A stretch of 64,000 nt of DNA, from assembly GCA_900769075.1 (NCBI GenBank), contig CAAGFE010000065.1:26321-90320 (forward strand), written 5' to 3'. A model generated the notes under the pieces. The model was given only the letters and a program-made list of their open reading frames with translations. It was not told the origin of the DNA and did no database searches. Below, piece after piece: positions 17,198 through 25,922 of the stretch. The position numbers and the translations under genes are program-made. Every line of letters begins with the position of its first letter. Position 1 is the first letter of the stretch. The DNA is from Clostridia bacterium. Its GTDB lineage: Bacteria > Bacillota > Clostridia > Christensenellales > Aristaeellaceae.

Positions 17198-17916
17198 AAA
17201 TCTGTATCACCAACGATGACGGCATCCACAGCGAGGGCCTGCTGCGCCTGGTGCAGTGGGCGGGCAGGCTGGGGGAGGTCATCGTGTACGCGCCCAAGGT
17301 GGAGCAGAGCGCAAAATCCCACGCGGTTCAGATTCACCATGCCTATCAGGTGAAGCCGGCGGATGTGCCGGGTGCTGTCCGCGCCTACGCGGTGGATTCC
17401 ACCCCGGCGGATTGCGTGCGCATTGCCGTCCTGGGCAGGCATGAGCAGTTCGACCTGGTGATCTCCGGGATCAACCGGGGGCTGAATATCGGCCAGGACA
17501 TCATCTATTCTGGGACGGTCAGTGCCGCCATGGAGGCGGTTGCCCTGGGGATTCCGGGCCTGGCGCTCTCCACGGAGCCGGAGAGCTTCGATGCCGCCAT
17601 CGCAAACCTGGATCGCGTGTGGGACTACATTCGCGCCCGTGACCTGTTTGCGCATGCCTGGCTGTGGAATGTGAACATTCCCCTGGATACCACCGGGGAG
17701 ATCATCCTCACGCGCCAGGGCGGGCCCTACTATTCCGATGAGTTCGGCCTGGAGCCGGATGACATGTACCGCCCGCTGGGCAAGGATGTGTATACGCCCC
17801 GGGAGAATTCCGACTTTGACACGGACTGCACCCTGCGCGACCGCCGCATTTCCATCACGCCCCTGACCATCGACCGCACGGACTGGAAGGCCTATCAGGC
17901 GCTGAAAGATGAATAA
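17194..17916 (+). CDS. surE: 5'/3'-nucleotidase SurE
   Basis: 240-aa SurE, a metal-dependent phosphatase of nucleoside 5'- and 3'-monophosphates that also trims short polyphosphate. The signature MKICITNDDG starts the protein (metal ligands D8 and D9), followed by VYAPKVEQSAKSHAV and SGINRGLNIGQDIIYSGTVSAAMEA. ATG 17194 is preferred because gaggg is 6 nt upstream and the family starts MKI. ATG 17188 is also possible. Both overlap the preceding DHH gene. Confidence 0.95.
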   Translation: MKICITNDDGIHSEGLLRLVQWAGRLGEVIVYAPKVEQSAKSHAVQIHHAYQVKPADVPGAVRAYAVDSTPADCVRIAVLGRHEQFDLVISGINRGLNIGQDIIYSGTVSAAMEAVALGIPGLALSTEPESFDAAIANLDRVWDYIRARDLFAHAWLWNVNIPLDTTGEIILTRQGGPYYSDEFGLEPDDMYRPLGKDVYTPRENSDFDTDCTLRDRRISITPLTIDRTDWKAYQALKDE

Positions 17917-17920
17917 CGAA

Positions 17921-17950
17921 AAGCCGCATCCCGTCAAAAGGATGCGGCTT
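17921..17950. terminator. Bidirectional terminator between surE and OB-repeat gene
   Basis: AAGCCGCATCC (17921-17931) pairs with GGATGCGGCTT (17940-17950) around CGTCAAAA, between convergent genes. It serves surE and the end of the minus-strand ABC/nuclease operon. Confidence 0.85.
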
Positions 17951-17982
17951 CTTCATGGGTTGAAACGAATGCGGCAGGGGGA

Positions 17983-19308
17983 TTACTCCGCCTTGACCAC
18001 AGCGTCCAGAGAGCAGCCCTTGTCGAACTCAATGGTGCCCTTGTAGTTCTTGATGATGCCGGTGACGGTGATGGTATCGCCAATCGCCAGGCCCTCAGCA
18101 CCTTCGCCAGCCAGGCGGTAGCACTGGATCTTGTAATCCTCCAGGCCGGCCACCACCATGTCGACGGTGATGTTCTTGTAATCAGCGCTGTACGCGGTGG
18201 GGATGCCCACGATCACACCGGTCAGGGTGGCGGACTTCTCCATCGCCAGGCCGGCTTCCAGGGTGTAAGCGTTCATCAGGGTGCGAACATCCTTGGCGGA
18301 GCCGTAGGGGATCAGCTTGCAGCCCTTGTCAAACTCGATGGTGCCCTTGTAGTTCTTGATGGTGCCCCACACGCCGATCTTGTCGCCCACAGCCAGGGCG
18401 GCAGCGCCTTCGCCGGTCAGGCGGTAGCACATGATGGGCTGCTCGGTCTTGGCGTCGCAGACGATGGTGACGGTGATGTTGCCGTACTGATCGGACCAGG
18501 CGGTGTCGACCTTGACGATCTCACCTTCCAGCGCGGTGGGGGCGGTCATGGCAGCGCCCGCTTCCAGGGCGTAGGCAGCGTCCAGATAAGCGGCCTGGGA
18601 AACGATCTCGCCAAAGCCGATCAGCTGGCAGCCCTTGTCGAATTCGATGGTGCCCTTGTAGTTCTTCAGCGTGCCTTCGACGGTGATCCGGTCGCCCACC
18701 TTCAGGTCAGCCACGCCCTCGCCGGACAGGCGGTAGCACTGGATCGGCTGGTCGGCCAGGTCGCCGATCTGGATATCCACGGTGATGTTGCCGTACTGCT
18801 CGGAGTAGGGGGTGGGGATCCGCACGATGGTGCCGTACAGGCGCTGGGACTCCTCCATGGCCAGGCCGCTTTCCAGGGTGTAGGCGGCAGCGACGATCTC
18901 CTCGTAGCTCAGGCCTTCCAGGATCATGGCGGCGGGCACCCGGTGAGTGAAGGTGACGGCCGCAGTCTCACCGGAAACAGGGGAGGTGATGGTGCCGGTC
19001 AGAACGTAGGTGACCTCTTCGGGGTTCTTGTCGTCCACGTCGATGGTCACCATGCCGTCTTCCTTGACGATGATTTTCACGGTGTCGCTGTCAGCGGTCC
19101 AGGTCACGGGGTAGGAGGTGCCGCCGATGTTGACGGAGCCGACCACGTCGTAGTCGGTCATGGTGGTTTCGGGGCTGTTCTTGTACATGGTGCGCAGGTA
19201 GGAACGAGCGTTGCTCAGGTAGGGATCGGTCACAGCCTCCGCACATGCGCCGAAGCACACGGTGGTGGCCAGGGCGATCAGCGCGATCAAAGCAATCAGC
19301 TTCTTCAT
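17983..19308 (-). CDS. Secreted protein with three tandem OB-fold-like repeats
   Basis: 441-aa exported protein with a signal peptide (about residues 1-23, cut near ACA-EA) and an N-terminal Ig-like domain (about 45-125, PVTWTADSDTVKI). Three homologous repeats of about 90 residues follow (142-231, 245-335, 347-436). Each opens with AYTLESG or a close variant and closes with KNYKGTIEFDKGC. Inside each are YGNITVDI-like, CYRLSGEG and VGDRITVEGT segments, the strand pattern of small OB-fold nucleic-acid-binding domains. The repeats are also alike at DNA level, showing internal duplication. It is the last gene of a minus-strand array, 23 bp after a secreted nuclease-like gene. Nucleic-acid binding is inferred. 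Confidence 0.78.
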   Translation of the reverse strand: MKKLIALIALIALATTVCFGACAEAVTDPYLSNARSYLRTMYKNSPETTMTDYDVVGSVNIGGTSYPVTWTADSDTVKIIVKEDGMVTIDVDDKNPEEVTYVLTGTITSPVSGETAAVTFTHRVPAAMILEGLSYEEIVAAAYTLESGLAMEESQRLYGTIVRIPTPYSEQYGNITVDIQIGDLADQPIQCYRLSGEGVADLKVGDRITVEGTLKNYKGTIEFDKGCQLIGFGEIVSQAAYLDAAYALEAGAAMTAPTALEGEIVKVDTAWSDQYGNITVTIVCDAKTEQPIMCYRLTGEGAAALAVGDKIGVWGTIKNYKGTIEFDKGCKLIPYGSAKDVRTLMNAYTLEAGLAMEKSATLTGVIVGIPTAYSADYKNITVDMVVAGLEDYKIQCYRLAGEGAEGLAIGDTITVTGIIKNYKGTIEFDKGCSLDAVVKAE

Positions 19309-19331
19309 AGTGATAGCTCCTTTATCTGTCG

Positions 19332-20645
19332 TTAGTCATGAATGGTGATGCCGCCCAGGGTGAACACCTTCACTTGGTACTGGCCTTCAAAGTAATCCAC
19401 AATGCCCCTCACGTCGATGACCTTCCCGGCGAGCAGGTCTTCCGTCACAAGCCTGCCGTCCGCGCCGTAGAGCGGAACGGTGCGCACATGCACGGTGATG
19501 CCGTCGCTGTCGCAATGCAGGGTCATCGCGCCGCGGGAGGAAGAGTCCTGATCCGTGGTGGTGTAAACCTGCCTGACGGTCAGGTTCTTCATCTCGATGG
19601 AGGTGCCCAGCACCAATTCGGCGTAGTCAAACACCTGCACGCCGTCCTCGCGGTCGATGCTGACCCGGCTGACGAAGGTCTCCGCGTCGGTCGGCACGAA
19701 GGCGGGGGTATGCCCCTGGGAAAGCTTCTGAATGTTGCCGGGATCGTTGGGCTTCATCATCCGGTAGGTGAGGCCGGAAACCTGCCAGGTACCGCCGGTT
19801 TCGTAGTATTGAACCGTGCCGACGATGCGGGCTTCGTTGCCCACCGACAGGATGTTCAGCCCCGCGCCGGAAAGCCCGAAGCCGTAGTACACGGTCATGC
19901 CGTAGTACAGGCCGGTTTCCTCGTCGTAGCTCTCCACATACACGGCATTGTTGTTGTTCATGGTGATGATGCCGCTGAAGGCCACCTTGATGCCGTTGTA
20001 GGCTTCCACGTTGGTCCGCAGCTCCCGGAGCGTCAGCTCCACCGCGTCGCCGTAGTAGAAGTCGGGATCCTTCTGGCCGGAATAGAGGTTGAGCTTGAAG
20101 GAACGGGCCTGATTCAGCGCCTGCATGCAGATGGTGCCGTAGCGGTTGTTCGCCGTGGAGTTGGCGATGGCCAGGCCATTTTGAAGGATTTCCAGGTTCA
20201 GGTTCCGATAGGCCCTTTCGCCGGGCAGACGGTACCAGACCCAAACGAGGTGGCGTTCACTGGTGGAATCGAGGTTCCACTTGCCGTTGTCGGATTCCAG
20301 CCAGATGGATTCCGCCCGGCTCAGCCTTTCGCGGGTGAAGGCGGAGGCCTTCTTGCCGTATTCCTCGATCTTTCCGGTGGATTCGGGGGTGTTGATGGCC
20401 AGGAACCGGGCCTTGAGCACGCCGGATTCGCAGATCTGCTCATCCACATGGAAGTGCACGGTGTCGCCGTCAACGAAGTTTTTCACGGTTGCCTCCGTCT
20501 TCACCGTTTCGGAAGCCCGGTTGAAATCCAGCTGGGCAACGTAGTCGATGAAATCCGCCTGCTCTGCCAGCGCGGAAAAAGGCAATTGCGCGCAGAGCAG
20601 ACAGATGAGGGAGAGGAGGCAAGTCAGCGCTTGATGCTTTTTCAT
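19332..20645 (-). CDS. Secreted staphylococcal-nuclease-like protein with OB-like C-terminal region
   Basis: 437-aa exported protein with a signal peptide (cut near LPFSALA-EQ, residue 27-28) and a thermonuclease (SNase) domain at about 48-195. The SNase metal and catalytic pattern is visible: VDGDTVHF (D59, D61), the R80 of KARFLAINTPES, E88, and R131 in SERHLVWVW. The usual Asp of DTPE is Asn here (N85). Residues about 200-305 and 320-435 look like OB-type domains similar to those joined to SNase in B. subtilis YhcR. Predicted role: Ca2+-dependent cleavage of extracellular DNA or RNA. It lies 11 bp after the ABC binding-protein gene and 23 bp before the OB-repeat gene. Confidence 0.82.
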   Translation of the reverse strand: MKKHQALTCLLSLICLLCAQLPFSALAEQADFIDYVAQLDFNRASETVKTEATVKNFVDGDTVHFHVDEQICESGVLKARFLAINTPESTGKIEEYGKKASAFTRERLSRAESIWLESDNGKWNLDSTSERHLVWVWYRLPGERAYRNLNLEILQNGLAIANSTANNRYGTICMQALNQARSFKLNLYSGQKDPDFYYGDAVELTLRELRTNVEAYNGIKVAFSGIITMNNNNAVYVESYDEETGLYYGMTVYYGFGLSGAGLNILSVGNEARIVGTVQYYETGGTWQVSGLTYRMMKPNDPGNIQKLSQGHTPAFVPTDAETFVSRVSIDREDGVQVFDYAELVLGTSIEMKNLTVRQVYTTTDQDSSSRGAMTLHCDSDGITVHVRTVPLYGADGRLVTEDLLAGKVIDVRGIVDYFEGQYQVKVFTLGGITIHD

Positions 20646-20656
20646 GGTGCTTCAGC

Positions 20657-22015
20657 TTACCAGATCGCGTATTCGCACTCGTCGATGGCGTCCTGGAAGA
20701 TGTCGTCGATCACAGCGTCAATGTTCTTGGCGGGCAGGGCCTTGGTGACAATGTTGCCGACCTGGTCGCGGGCCTCGGAGGAACCGTTGAAGGCGGGGGA
20801 GGTGTAGTAGGCGTCAGCCTGCTCCAGGCAGACCTTCGCGGACAGGGCGGACACATAGTCGCCGCCGTTGGCGCTGGCCAGGAAATCGGCGTACACGGGA
20901 TTCTCGGAAACGCTCTTGATGACGGGCACATAGCCGGAGGCCATGGAGAACTCAGCCTGGAACTCGACGGTGGTGGTCAGGTACTTCACAAACAGCCAGG
21001 AGGCGATGACTTCCTGGGGGGTGCTCTTCTTGAAGATGCACAGGCTGGGGCCCTGGGAAATGACCTTGGGGTTGGAAGCGTCCGCCTGGGGAATGGTGGC
21101 GATGCCGACCTCGAAGGGGTAGGTGCCGTCCGCGCCCTTGGTGGGACGCTGGTAGGTCGCGCCGGCGGAGGAGCCGATGGACATGTAGGACTTGACCTCG
21201 TCCGTGGAGGTGAACAGGCCGGAGGTGTAAGCGCCGTACAGGGTCTGGGTGGTCAGGTAGCCCTTCTGGTACCAATCGTTAAAGCGCTTGATGAAGGCCT
21301 TGTTGGTGTCGTTGTCAAACAGGAAGTTGGGCGCGGTGGCGGAGGTGTAGGGGCTCTGGAGCTGTTCGCACATGGTGATGAACCAGTTGGCCTCGGAGTC
21401 ATAGCCCAGCGGGATGGACTTGGGGTCGATCTGCTTGATCTTGGCGCAGACTTCCTCCATCTCGTCCCAGGTGGTGGGAACGGTCAGATTGTTCTGCTCG
21501 AAGAAGGTCTTGTTGTAGTACAGCACCTCGGTGGACTTGGACAGCGGCAGGGTGTACATCTGGCCGTCGCCGAACATGGCGCCTTCCGCGTAGTAGCCGG
21601 GGATGAAGTCTGCCTTCTGCTCGGCGGTCAGGCCGACGGCAGGGCTGTTGATCAGCTCGTCCAGGGGCTGCACGGCCATGGCCAGGTTGTACATGGCGAC
21701 GTGATCCTGGTAGCAGTAGGCAATGTTGGGCTGAGCGCCAACGGTGATTTCGGTGGCGATCTGGTCACGCACATCGTCGTAGCTGCCCACGGAGGTGTAC
21801 TCGATGTGGATGTTGGGGTAGATGGCATTGAACTCGGCAATATAGGCGTCCAGCACGGCGGTCAGGTTGGAGCCCATAGTATGATAGAAGCGGATGGTGA
21901 CCTCGCTTCCGTCATAGCCGGCGTCGAATGCGGAGGCGGAAGCGGTGGTCAGGCCCAGCATGGAGGTCATGATCAGCGCAATCGCCAGGGCGATGGAGAG
22001 GAACTTCTTCATCAT
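20657..22015 (-). CDS. Extracellular solute-binding protein, family 1 (UgpB/MalE type), no lipobox
   Basis: 452-aa ABC-type substrate-binding protein. The start of the mature protein, SEVTIRFYHTMGSNLTAVL, followed by FNAIYPNIHIEYTS, matches family 1 binding proteins for sugars or glycerol phosphate. Residues 1-29 form a signal peptide ending in ASASA. There is no lipobox Cys, so it is not predicted to be a lipoprotein, which is unusual for a Gram-positive binding protein. The start at ATG 22015 (ATG ATG AAG) follows AAGGAAGG. Permease genes lie directly upstream and a secreted nuclease directly downstream in the same transcript. The ligand is unknown. Confidence 0.9.
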   Translation of the reverse strand: MMKKFLSIALAIALIMTSMLGLTTASASAFDAGYDGSEVTIRFYHTMGSNLTAVLDAYIAEFNAIYPNIHIEYTSVGSYDDVRDQIATEITVGAQPNIAYCYQDHVAMYNLAMAVQPLDELINSPAVGLTAEQKADFIPGYYAEGAMFGDGQMYTLPLSKSTEVLYYNKTFFEQNNLTVPTTWDEMEEVCAKIKQIDPKSIPLGYDSEANWFITMCEQLQSPYTSATAPNFLFDNDTNKAFIKRFNDWYQKGYLTTQTLYGAYTSGLFTSTDEVKSYMSIGSSAGATYQRPTKGADGTYPFEVGIATIPQADASNPKVISQGPSLCIFKKSTPQEVIASWLFVKYLTTTVEFQAEFSMASGYVPVIKSVSENPVYADFLASANGGDYVSALSAKVCLEQADAYYTSPAFNGSSEARDQVGNIVTKALPAKNIDAVIDDIFQDAIDECEYAIW

Positions 22016-22070
22016 GGATTACCTTCCTTTCTTGCGTTGGGAGAACTTATGTAAAAGGCGAAATTGCCTT

Positions 22071-22964
22071 TTATCCCTTGATGCCGCTGCGGCTCACACC
22101 GCTCATGATGTATTTGCGCAGGAAAACAAAGACCAGGAACAGGGGCAGGCTGACCAGCGCGACCGCGGCCATCTGCACGGGGTAGTTCACGTCGCCGGAG
22201 GTTTCGGTGAAGGCGTTGCGCAGACCGTTGGTGATCATGCGGTGGGCCTCGTCGTTGGCGACCAGCCGGGGCCAGATGTAGGAGTTCCACGCGCCCATCA
22301 TCTTCAGGATGGTGATGGAGATCAGCGTGGGCAGCGCCAGGGGCACCATGACCTTCCACAGGTACTTGAAATCGGAGGTGCCGTCCACCTTTGCCGCCAG
22401 GTACAGCTCGTTGGGGATCTGCAGGAAGTTCTGGCGCAGGAGGTAGATGTAGAACACGCTCACCAGGAAGGGGACGATCAGCACTGTGTAGGTGTTGATC
22501 CAGCCAAACTGGGTGACGGTGGCGTAGTTGGTGATGGTGAACAGCTCGCCGGGGATCATCATCGTGGCCAGCAGCGCCGCGAAGAGCAAGTTCTTGCCCT
22601 TGAACTCAAGGCGCGCGAAGGCAAAGGCGGTCAGGATGGTGATGATCAGCGACAGGATGGTGGACACCAGGCCCACGTACATCGTGTTCATGAACAGCGT
22701 CCCGAGGCTGGCGGTGGTGAACGCGTCCACATAGTTGGACAGGACGATCTGCTGGGGCCAGAAGGTGGGGACGGACAGGCGGTATTCCGAAAGGGACTTC
22801 ACGGAGGAGATCAGCATCCAGTAGAAGGGAAACAGCACGATCAGCGCCATCGCGATCAGGAACACATAGGTTCCCACGAGAACCAGCAGCTTCATGGCCT
22901 TCTGCAGTATGGATACCTTCTGCATGTTTTTTGCATGCATTACAACGTTCGCATTCTCAGACAT
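22071..22964 (-). CDS. ABC transporter permease (UgpE/MalG type)
   Basis: 297-aa inner-membrane permease with six predicted helices and the EAA loop that docks on the ATPase (ELYLAAKVDGTSDFKYLWKV, near residue 200). The C-terminal end RKYIMSGVSRSGIKG is typical of MalG/UgpE proteins. It pairs with the permease encoded 10 bp upstream. Substrate specificity cannot be told from the permease. Confidence 0.92.
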   Translation of the reverse strand: MSENANVVMHAKNMQKVSILQKAMKLLVLVGTYVFLIAMALIVLFPFYWMLISSVKSLSEYRLSVPTFWPQQIVLSNYVDAFTTASLGTLFMNTMYVGLVSTILSLIITILTAFAFARLEFKGKNLLFAALLATMMIPGELFTITNYATVTQFGWINTYTVLIVPFLVSVFYIYLLRQNFLQIPNELYLAAKVDGTSDFKYLWKVMVPLALPTLISITILKMMGAWNSYIWPRLVANDEAHRMITNGLRNAFTETSGDVNYPVQMAAVALVSLPLFLVFVFLRKYIMSGVSRSGIKG

Positions 22965-22974
22965 ACTGCACCTC

Positions 22975-23919
22975 TCAATAATGGACGCGCTTCTTGGAGA
23001 CCTGCATGTTGATCAGGGTCACCACAAGGATGATGCCGAACAGGATCAGCGCCGCGGCGCTGGCCAGGCCCTGACGGTTGGTGCTCAGCGCGTCATAAAT
23101 GAATCCGACCATGGTGTTCAGGCGGCCGGCGTCATCGGGCGGGCCCATCTTTTCACCGAAGATACCCACGATGCTGGTATATTCCTTGAAGCCCCCGATG
23201 AAGCCGGTGATGACCACATAGGCCAGCATGGGGGAGAGCAGCGGCACGGTGATGCGGGTGAAAACGCGGCGGCGGGGGGTGCCGTCCACCTTGGCAGCGT
23301 CGTAGTACTGCTTGTTGATGGACTGGAGGCCGCCCAGCAGCACCAGAATCTTGAAGGGCAGGGCATTCCATACGATGTAGACCACCATGACGGTGATGTT
23401 GGCCCAGTAGGAGGAGCCGGCGTTGATCCAGTTGATGTGCTTGCCGCCGAAGAACTCAATCACATTGTTGATGATGCCTGCGGTCACGACGATCTCGTTC
23501 TCCGTGCCGTAGAAGCTGCCGACGATGTTGAACATCGCGGCGAACACCATGCCGATGGCGATGGAGTTGGTCACATAGGGCAGGAAGAAGATGGTCTGAA
23601 GCGTGCGCTGCAGGGGCTTGATGGAGTTGAGCGCCACAGCGATCAGCAGCGCGAGGATGGTGGAAATCGGCACCGTCAGCACGCACAGGAGGATGGTGTT
23701 GTACAGCGTGGAGGTGAACTTCTTGTAGGCCAGCACCTTGGTGAAGTTGCCGAAGCCGATGTTGAAGGTTGCGCCCGCAGCCGCCTTCAGCCCGCTGTAT
23801 CCCTCGAGCAGGGACATGCGCACGGTGTTGATGATGGGCCAGACGGTGAAAACCAGCAGGATGATGATTGCCGGCGCCAGGTACAGCCATGCTTTCCACT
23901 GGTGTTTGCTTTCAACCAT
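22975..23919 (-). CDS. ABC transporter permease (UgpA/MalF type)
   Basis: 314-aa permease. Helices start at residue about 10 (WLYLAPAIIILLVFTVWPI). The EAA motif is YYDAAKVDGTPRRRVFTRIT. It partners with the 22071-22964 permease and the ATPase whose stop codon is 1 bp upstream of this start, so translation is probably coupled. Its order after the ATPase gene, not before it, is less common for family 1 carbohydrate importers. Confidence 0.92.
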   Translation of the reverse strand: MVESKHQWKAWLYLAPAIIILLVFTVWPIINTVRMSLLEGYSGLKAAAGATFNIGFGNFTKVLAYKKFTSTLYNTILLCVLTVPISTILALLIAVALNSIKPLQRTLQTIFFLPYVTNSIAIGMVFAAMFNIVGSFYGTENEIVVTAGIINNVIEFFGGKHINWINAGSSYWANITVMVVYIVWNALPFKILVLLGGLQSINKQYYDAAKVDGTPRRRVFTRITVPLLSPMLAYVVITGFIGGFKEYTSIVGIFGEKMGPPDDAGRLNTMVGFIYDALSTNRQGLASAAALILFGIILVVTLINMQVSKKRVHY

Positions 23920-23920
23920 T

Positions 23921-25030
23921 TCACTTCACCTCGCCGACCGGGATGCGCGCCTCGGTTTCCTTGCTGAACAGGAATACCTTGTGGGGCTTGAGGCTGTAGC
24001 GAACGTCGCCGGAGGCAACGTTGACATTGTTGTTGTCCGCGTTGATGATGGAGCGGACCAGGGGATTGACGGAGGCCTCGTTGGTGGAAACAATGCTCAC
24101 GTCCCGGCCCATAACCTCCACGTTGACGGGCTTGCAGTGCATCGGGCCGTTTTCGTCCAGGATGAAGCCTTCGGGACGGATGCCGACGATGACTTCCTGA
24201 TCGTCCGCGCCGGGCACATCCAGCACGCAGTCCTCGCCGATGAACAGCTTGCCGCCCTCGACCATGCCGGAGAACACGTTGATCGGCGGCGTGCCCAGGA
24301 ACTTCGCCACGAACAGGTTCGCGGGATTGTCGTACACCTCCTGGGGCTGACCGATCTGTTGCACCACGCCCAGCTTCATCACGACGATCATGTCGGAGAT
24401 GGACATGGCTTCCTCCTGGTCATGGGTGACGAACACGGTGGTGATGCCGGTTTCCTTCTGGATGCGGCGGATCTCCTCGCGGGTCTGGAGGCGCAGCCGT
24501 GCGTCCAGGTTGGACAGGGGCTCATCCAGCAGCAGCACGCGGGGCATCTTCACCAGCGCGCGGGCGATGGCGACGCGCTGCTGCTGACCGCCGGACAGCT
24601 CGCTGGGCTTGCGCTCCATCAGCTCGTCGATCTGCACCAGCCGGGCGACCTCGTAGGCGCGCTCAATCATGGCCTCCTTGGTCATCTTGTCCTTTCCCTT
24701 GAGGTTCTGCAGGGGGAACATGATGTTCTGCTTGACGGTCATGTGGGGATACAGGGCGTAGTTCTGGAAAACCAGACCAATGCCGCGGTTTTCGGTGGAA
24801 AGCTCGGTCACATCATCCTCGCCGAAGAAGATCTTGCCGGAGGTGGGCTTCTGCAGGCCGGAGATCATGCACAGCGTGGTGGACTTGCCGCAGCCGGAGG
24901 GGCCGAGCAGGCCGATGAGCCTGCCGTCCGGGATGGTGAAGTTGAAGTTGTTGACCGCAACCACTTCCTCGCCGGACTTCTTGTTTCTGCTGGGGAAGAT
25001 CTTCGTCAGGTTTTCCAGTACGATTTTCAT
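23921..25030 (-). CDS. ABC transporter ATP-binding protein (MsmX/UgpC type)
   Basis: 369-aa ATPase of the carbohydrate-uptake (CUT1) class. It shows Walker A GPSGCGKSTT, the signature LSGGQQQRVAIARAL, Walker B VLLLDEPLSNLDA, the switch His in VFVTHDQEEA and a C-terminal regulatory TOBE region from about residue 240. ATG 25030 is preferred: AAAGGG abuts ATG 25036 but is 6 nt from 25030. It starts 31 bp after the RDD gene's stop and is followed by two permeases, a binding protein, a secreted nuclease and an OB-repeat protein. Confidence 0.93.
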   Translation of the reverse strand: MKIVLENLTKIFPSRNKKSGEEVVAVNNFNFTIPDGRLIGLLGPSGCGKSTTLCMISGLQKPTSGKIFFGEDDVTELSTENRGIGLVFQNYALYPHMTVKQNIMFPLQNLKGKDKMTKEAMIERAYEVARLVQIDELMERKPSELSGGQQQRVAIARALVKMPRVLLLDEPLSNLDARLRLQTREEIRRIQKETGITTVFVTHDQEEAMSISDMIVVMKLGVVQQIGQPQEVYDNPANLFVAKFLGTPPINVFSGMVEGGKLFIGEDCVLDVPGADDQEVIVGIRPEGFILDENGPMHCKPVNVEVMGRDVSIVSTNEASVNPLVRSIINADNNNVNVASGDVRYSLKPHKVFLFSKETEARIPVGEVK

Positions 25031-25061
25031 GTGCATCCCTTTCCTTTATTAAAGGTTGAAA

Positions 25062-25823
25062 TTAGTACGCCTGGTTGGCCGCCTTTTGAGCGGCAGCTTT
25101 CTGTTTGTATGCAAGGAGCTCCTCGGGGCTGTTAAAGATCATCTGGCTGGCCAGATCGACGGTGACGGTATTGGCCAGCTTGTCGTGGATGGCGCAGCGT
25201 TCCCGCGTGGCGGCCAGCAGCACGATCTCCGCCAGAAGGATGGCGATGATGAACAGCCAGCCAACCGCGCCGATGGCGCCGAAAAAGAGCATCAGCGCCA
25301 TGATCACGGGGATCACGGTTTCGATGGCGAACTTGCCCAGCACCGTGCGGATGAACATGCACACGCCGTTGACCCGCACCCCATTCTGGCGCATCACGCC
25401 GATGCCGAAGATCTTTTTGCCGATGGTCTGTCCGTTGCCCAGCGCCAGCGGGACGGCGAAGTCAAGCACCAGATAAGCCAGCAGCAGGCTGAGGGAAGCG
25501 ATGACGATCATCAGCTGAAACATCATGCTGTAGGCATACAGGGCTTCCTCGTCCTCGGAGAGCTCCCTGGAGGCCGCTTCGAGATTCGCCAGCTCGCCGG
25601 GGGTCATGGCATCCAGCTGCGCCTGCGTGACGTCGCGGCTCACCCCGTATTTCTCCTCGTAATAGGCATAACGCGTATCCAGCCGGGCCGAATAGCTGTC
25701 ATAGTTCAGCACCGCGGACAGGATGCAGGCCATCAGCGTGGCTGCGATGCACAGCAGGATGGCATCCAGCAGCCAGGCAGACAGGCGCTTCCACATGCTG
25801 GCCCGCTGCAGGTCATAGATCAT
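25062..25823 (-). CDS. RDD family membrane protein
   Basis: 253-aa membrane protein with the RDD pattern: the first helix begins RLSAWLLDAILLC (Arg and Asp in place), then a luminal loop (about residues 50-110), and a second helix pair with LALGNGQTIGKKIFGI, a conserved feature of the family. A later segment, RCAIHDKLANTVTV, is also typical. The function of RDD proteins is poorly known; some act in Na+ or solute transport. ATG 25823 has AAGGG 8 nt upstream. It lies directly upstream of the ABC ATPase on the same strand. Confidence 0.85.
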   Translation of the reverse strand: MIYDLQRASMWKRLSAWLLDAILLCIAATLMACILSAVLNYDSYSARLDTRYAYYEEKYGVSRDVTQAQLDAMTPGELANLEAASRELSEDEEALYAYSMMFQLMIVIASLSLLLAYLVLDFAVPLALGNGQTIGKKIFGIGVMRQNGVRVNGVCMFIRTVLGKFAIETVIPVIMALMLFFGAIGAVGWLFIIAILLAEIVLLAATRERCAIHDKLANTVTVDLASQMIFNSPEELLAYKQKAAAQKAANQAY

Positions 25824-25922
25824 TCCAGGATCCCTTCTTTTCAAACGGATGGTGGGGACGGCGGCCGCCGGGCCTGACCGTTCCGCGGGAGATGGGGGGA
25901 CGGGGTGTGGGCGGATGATGGG

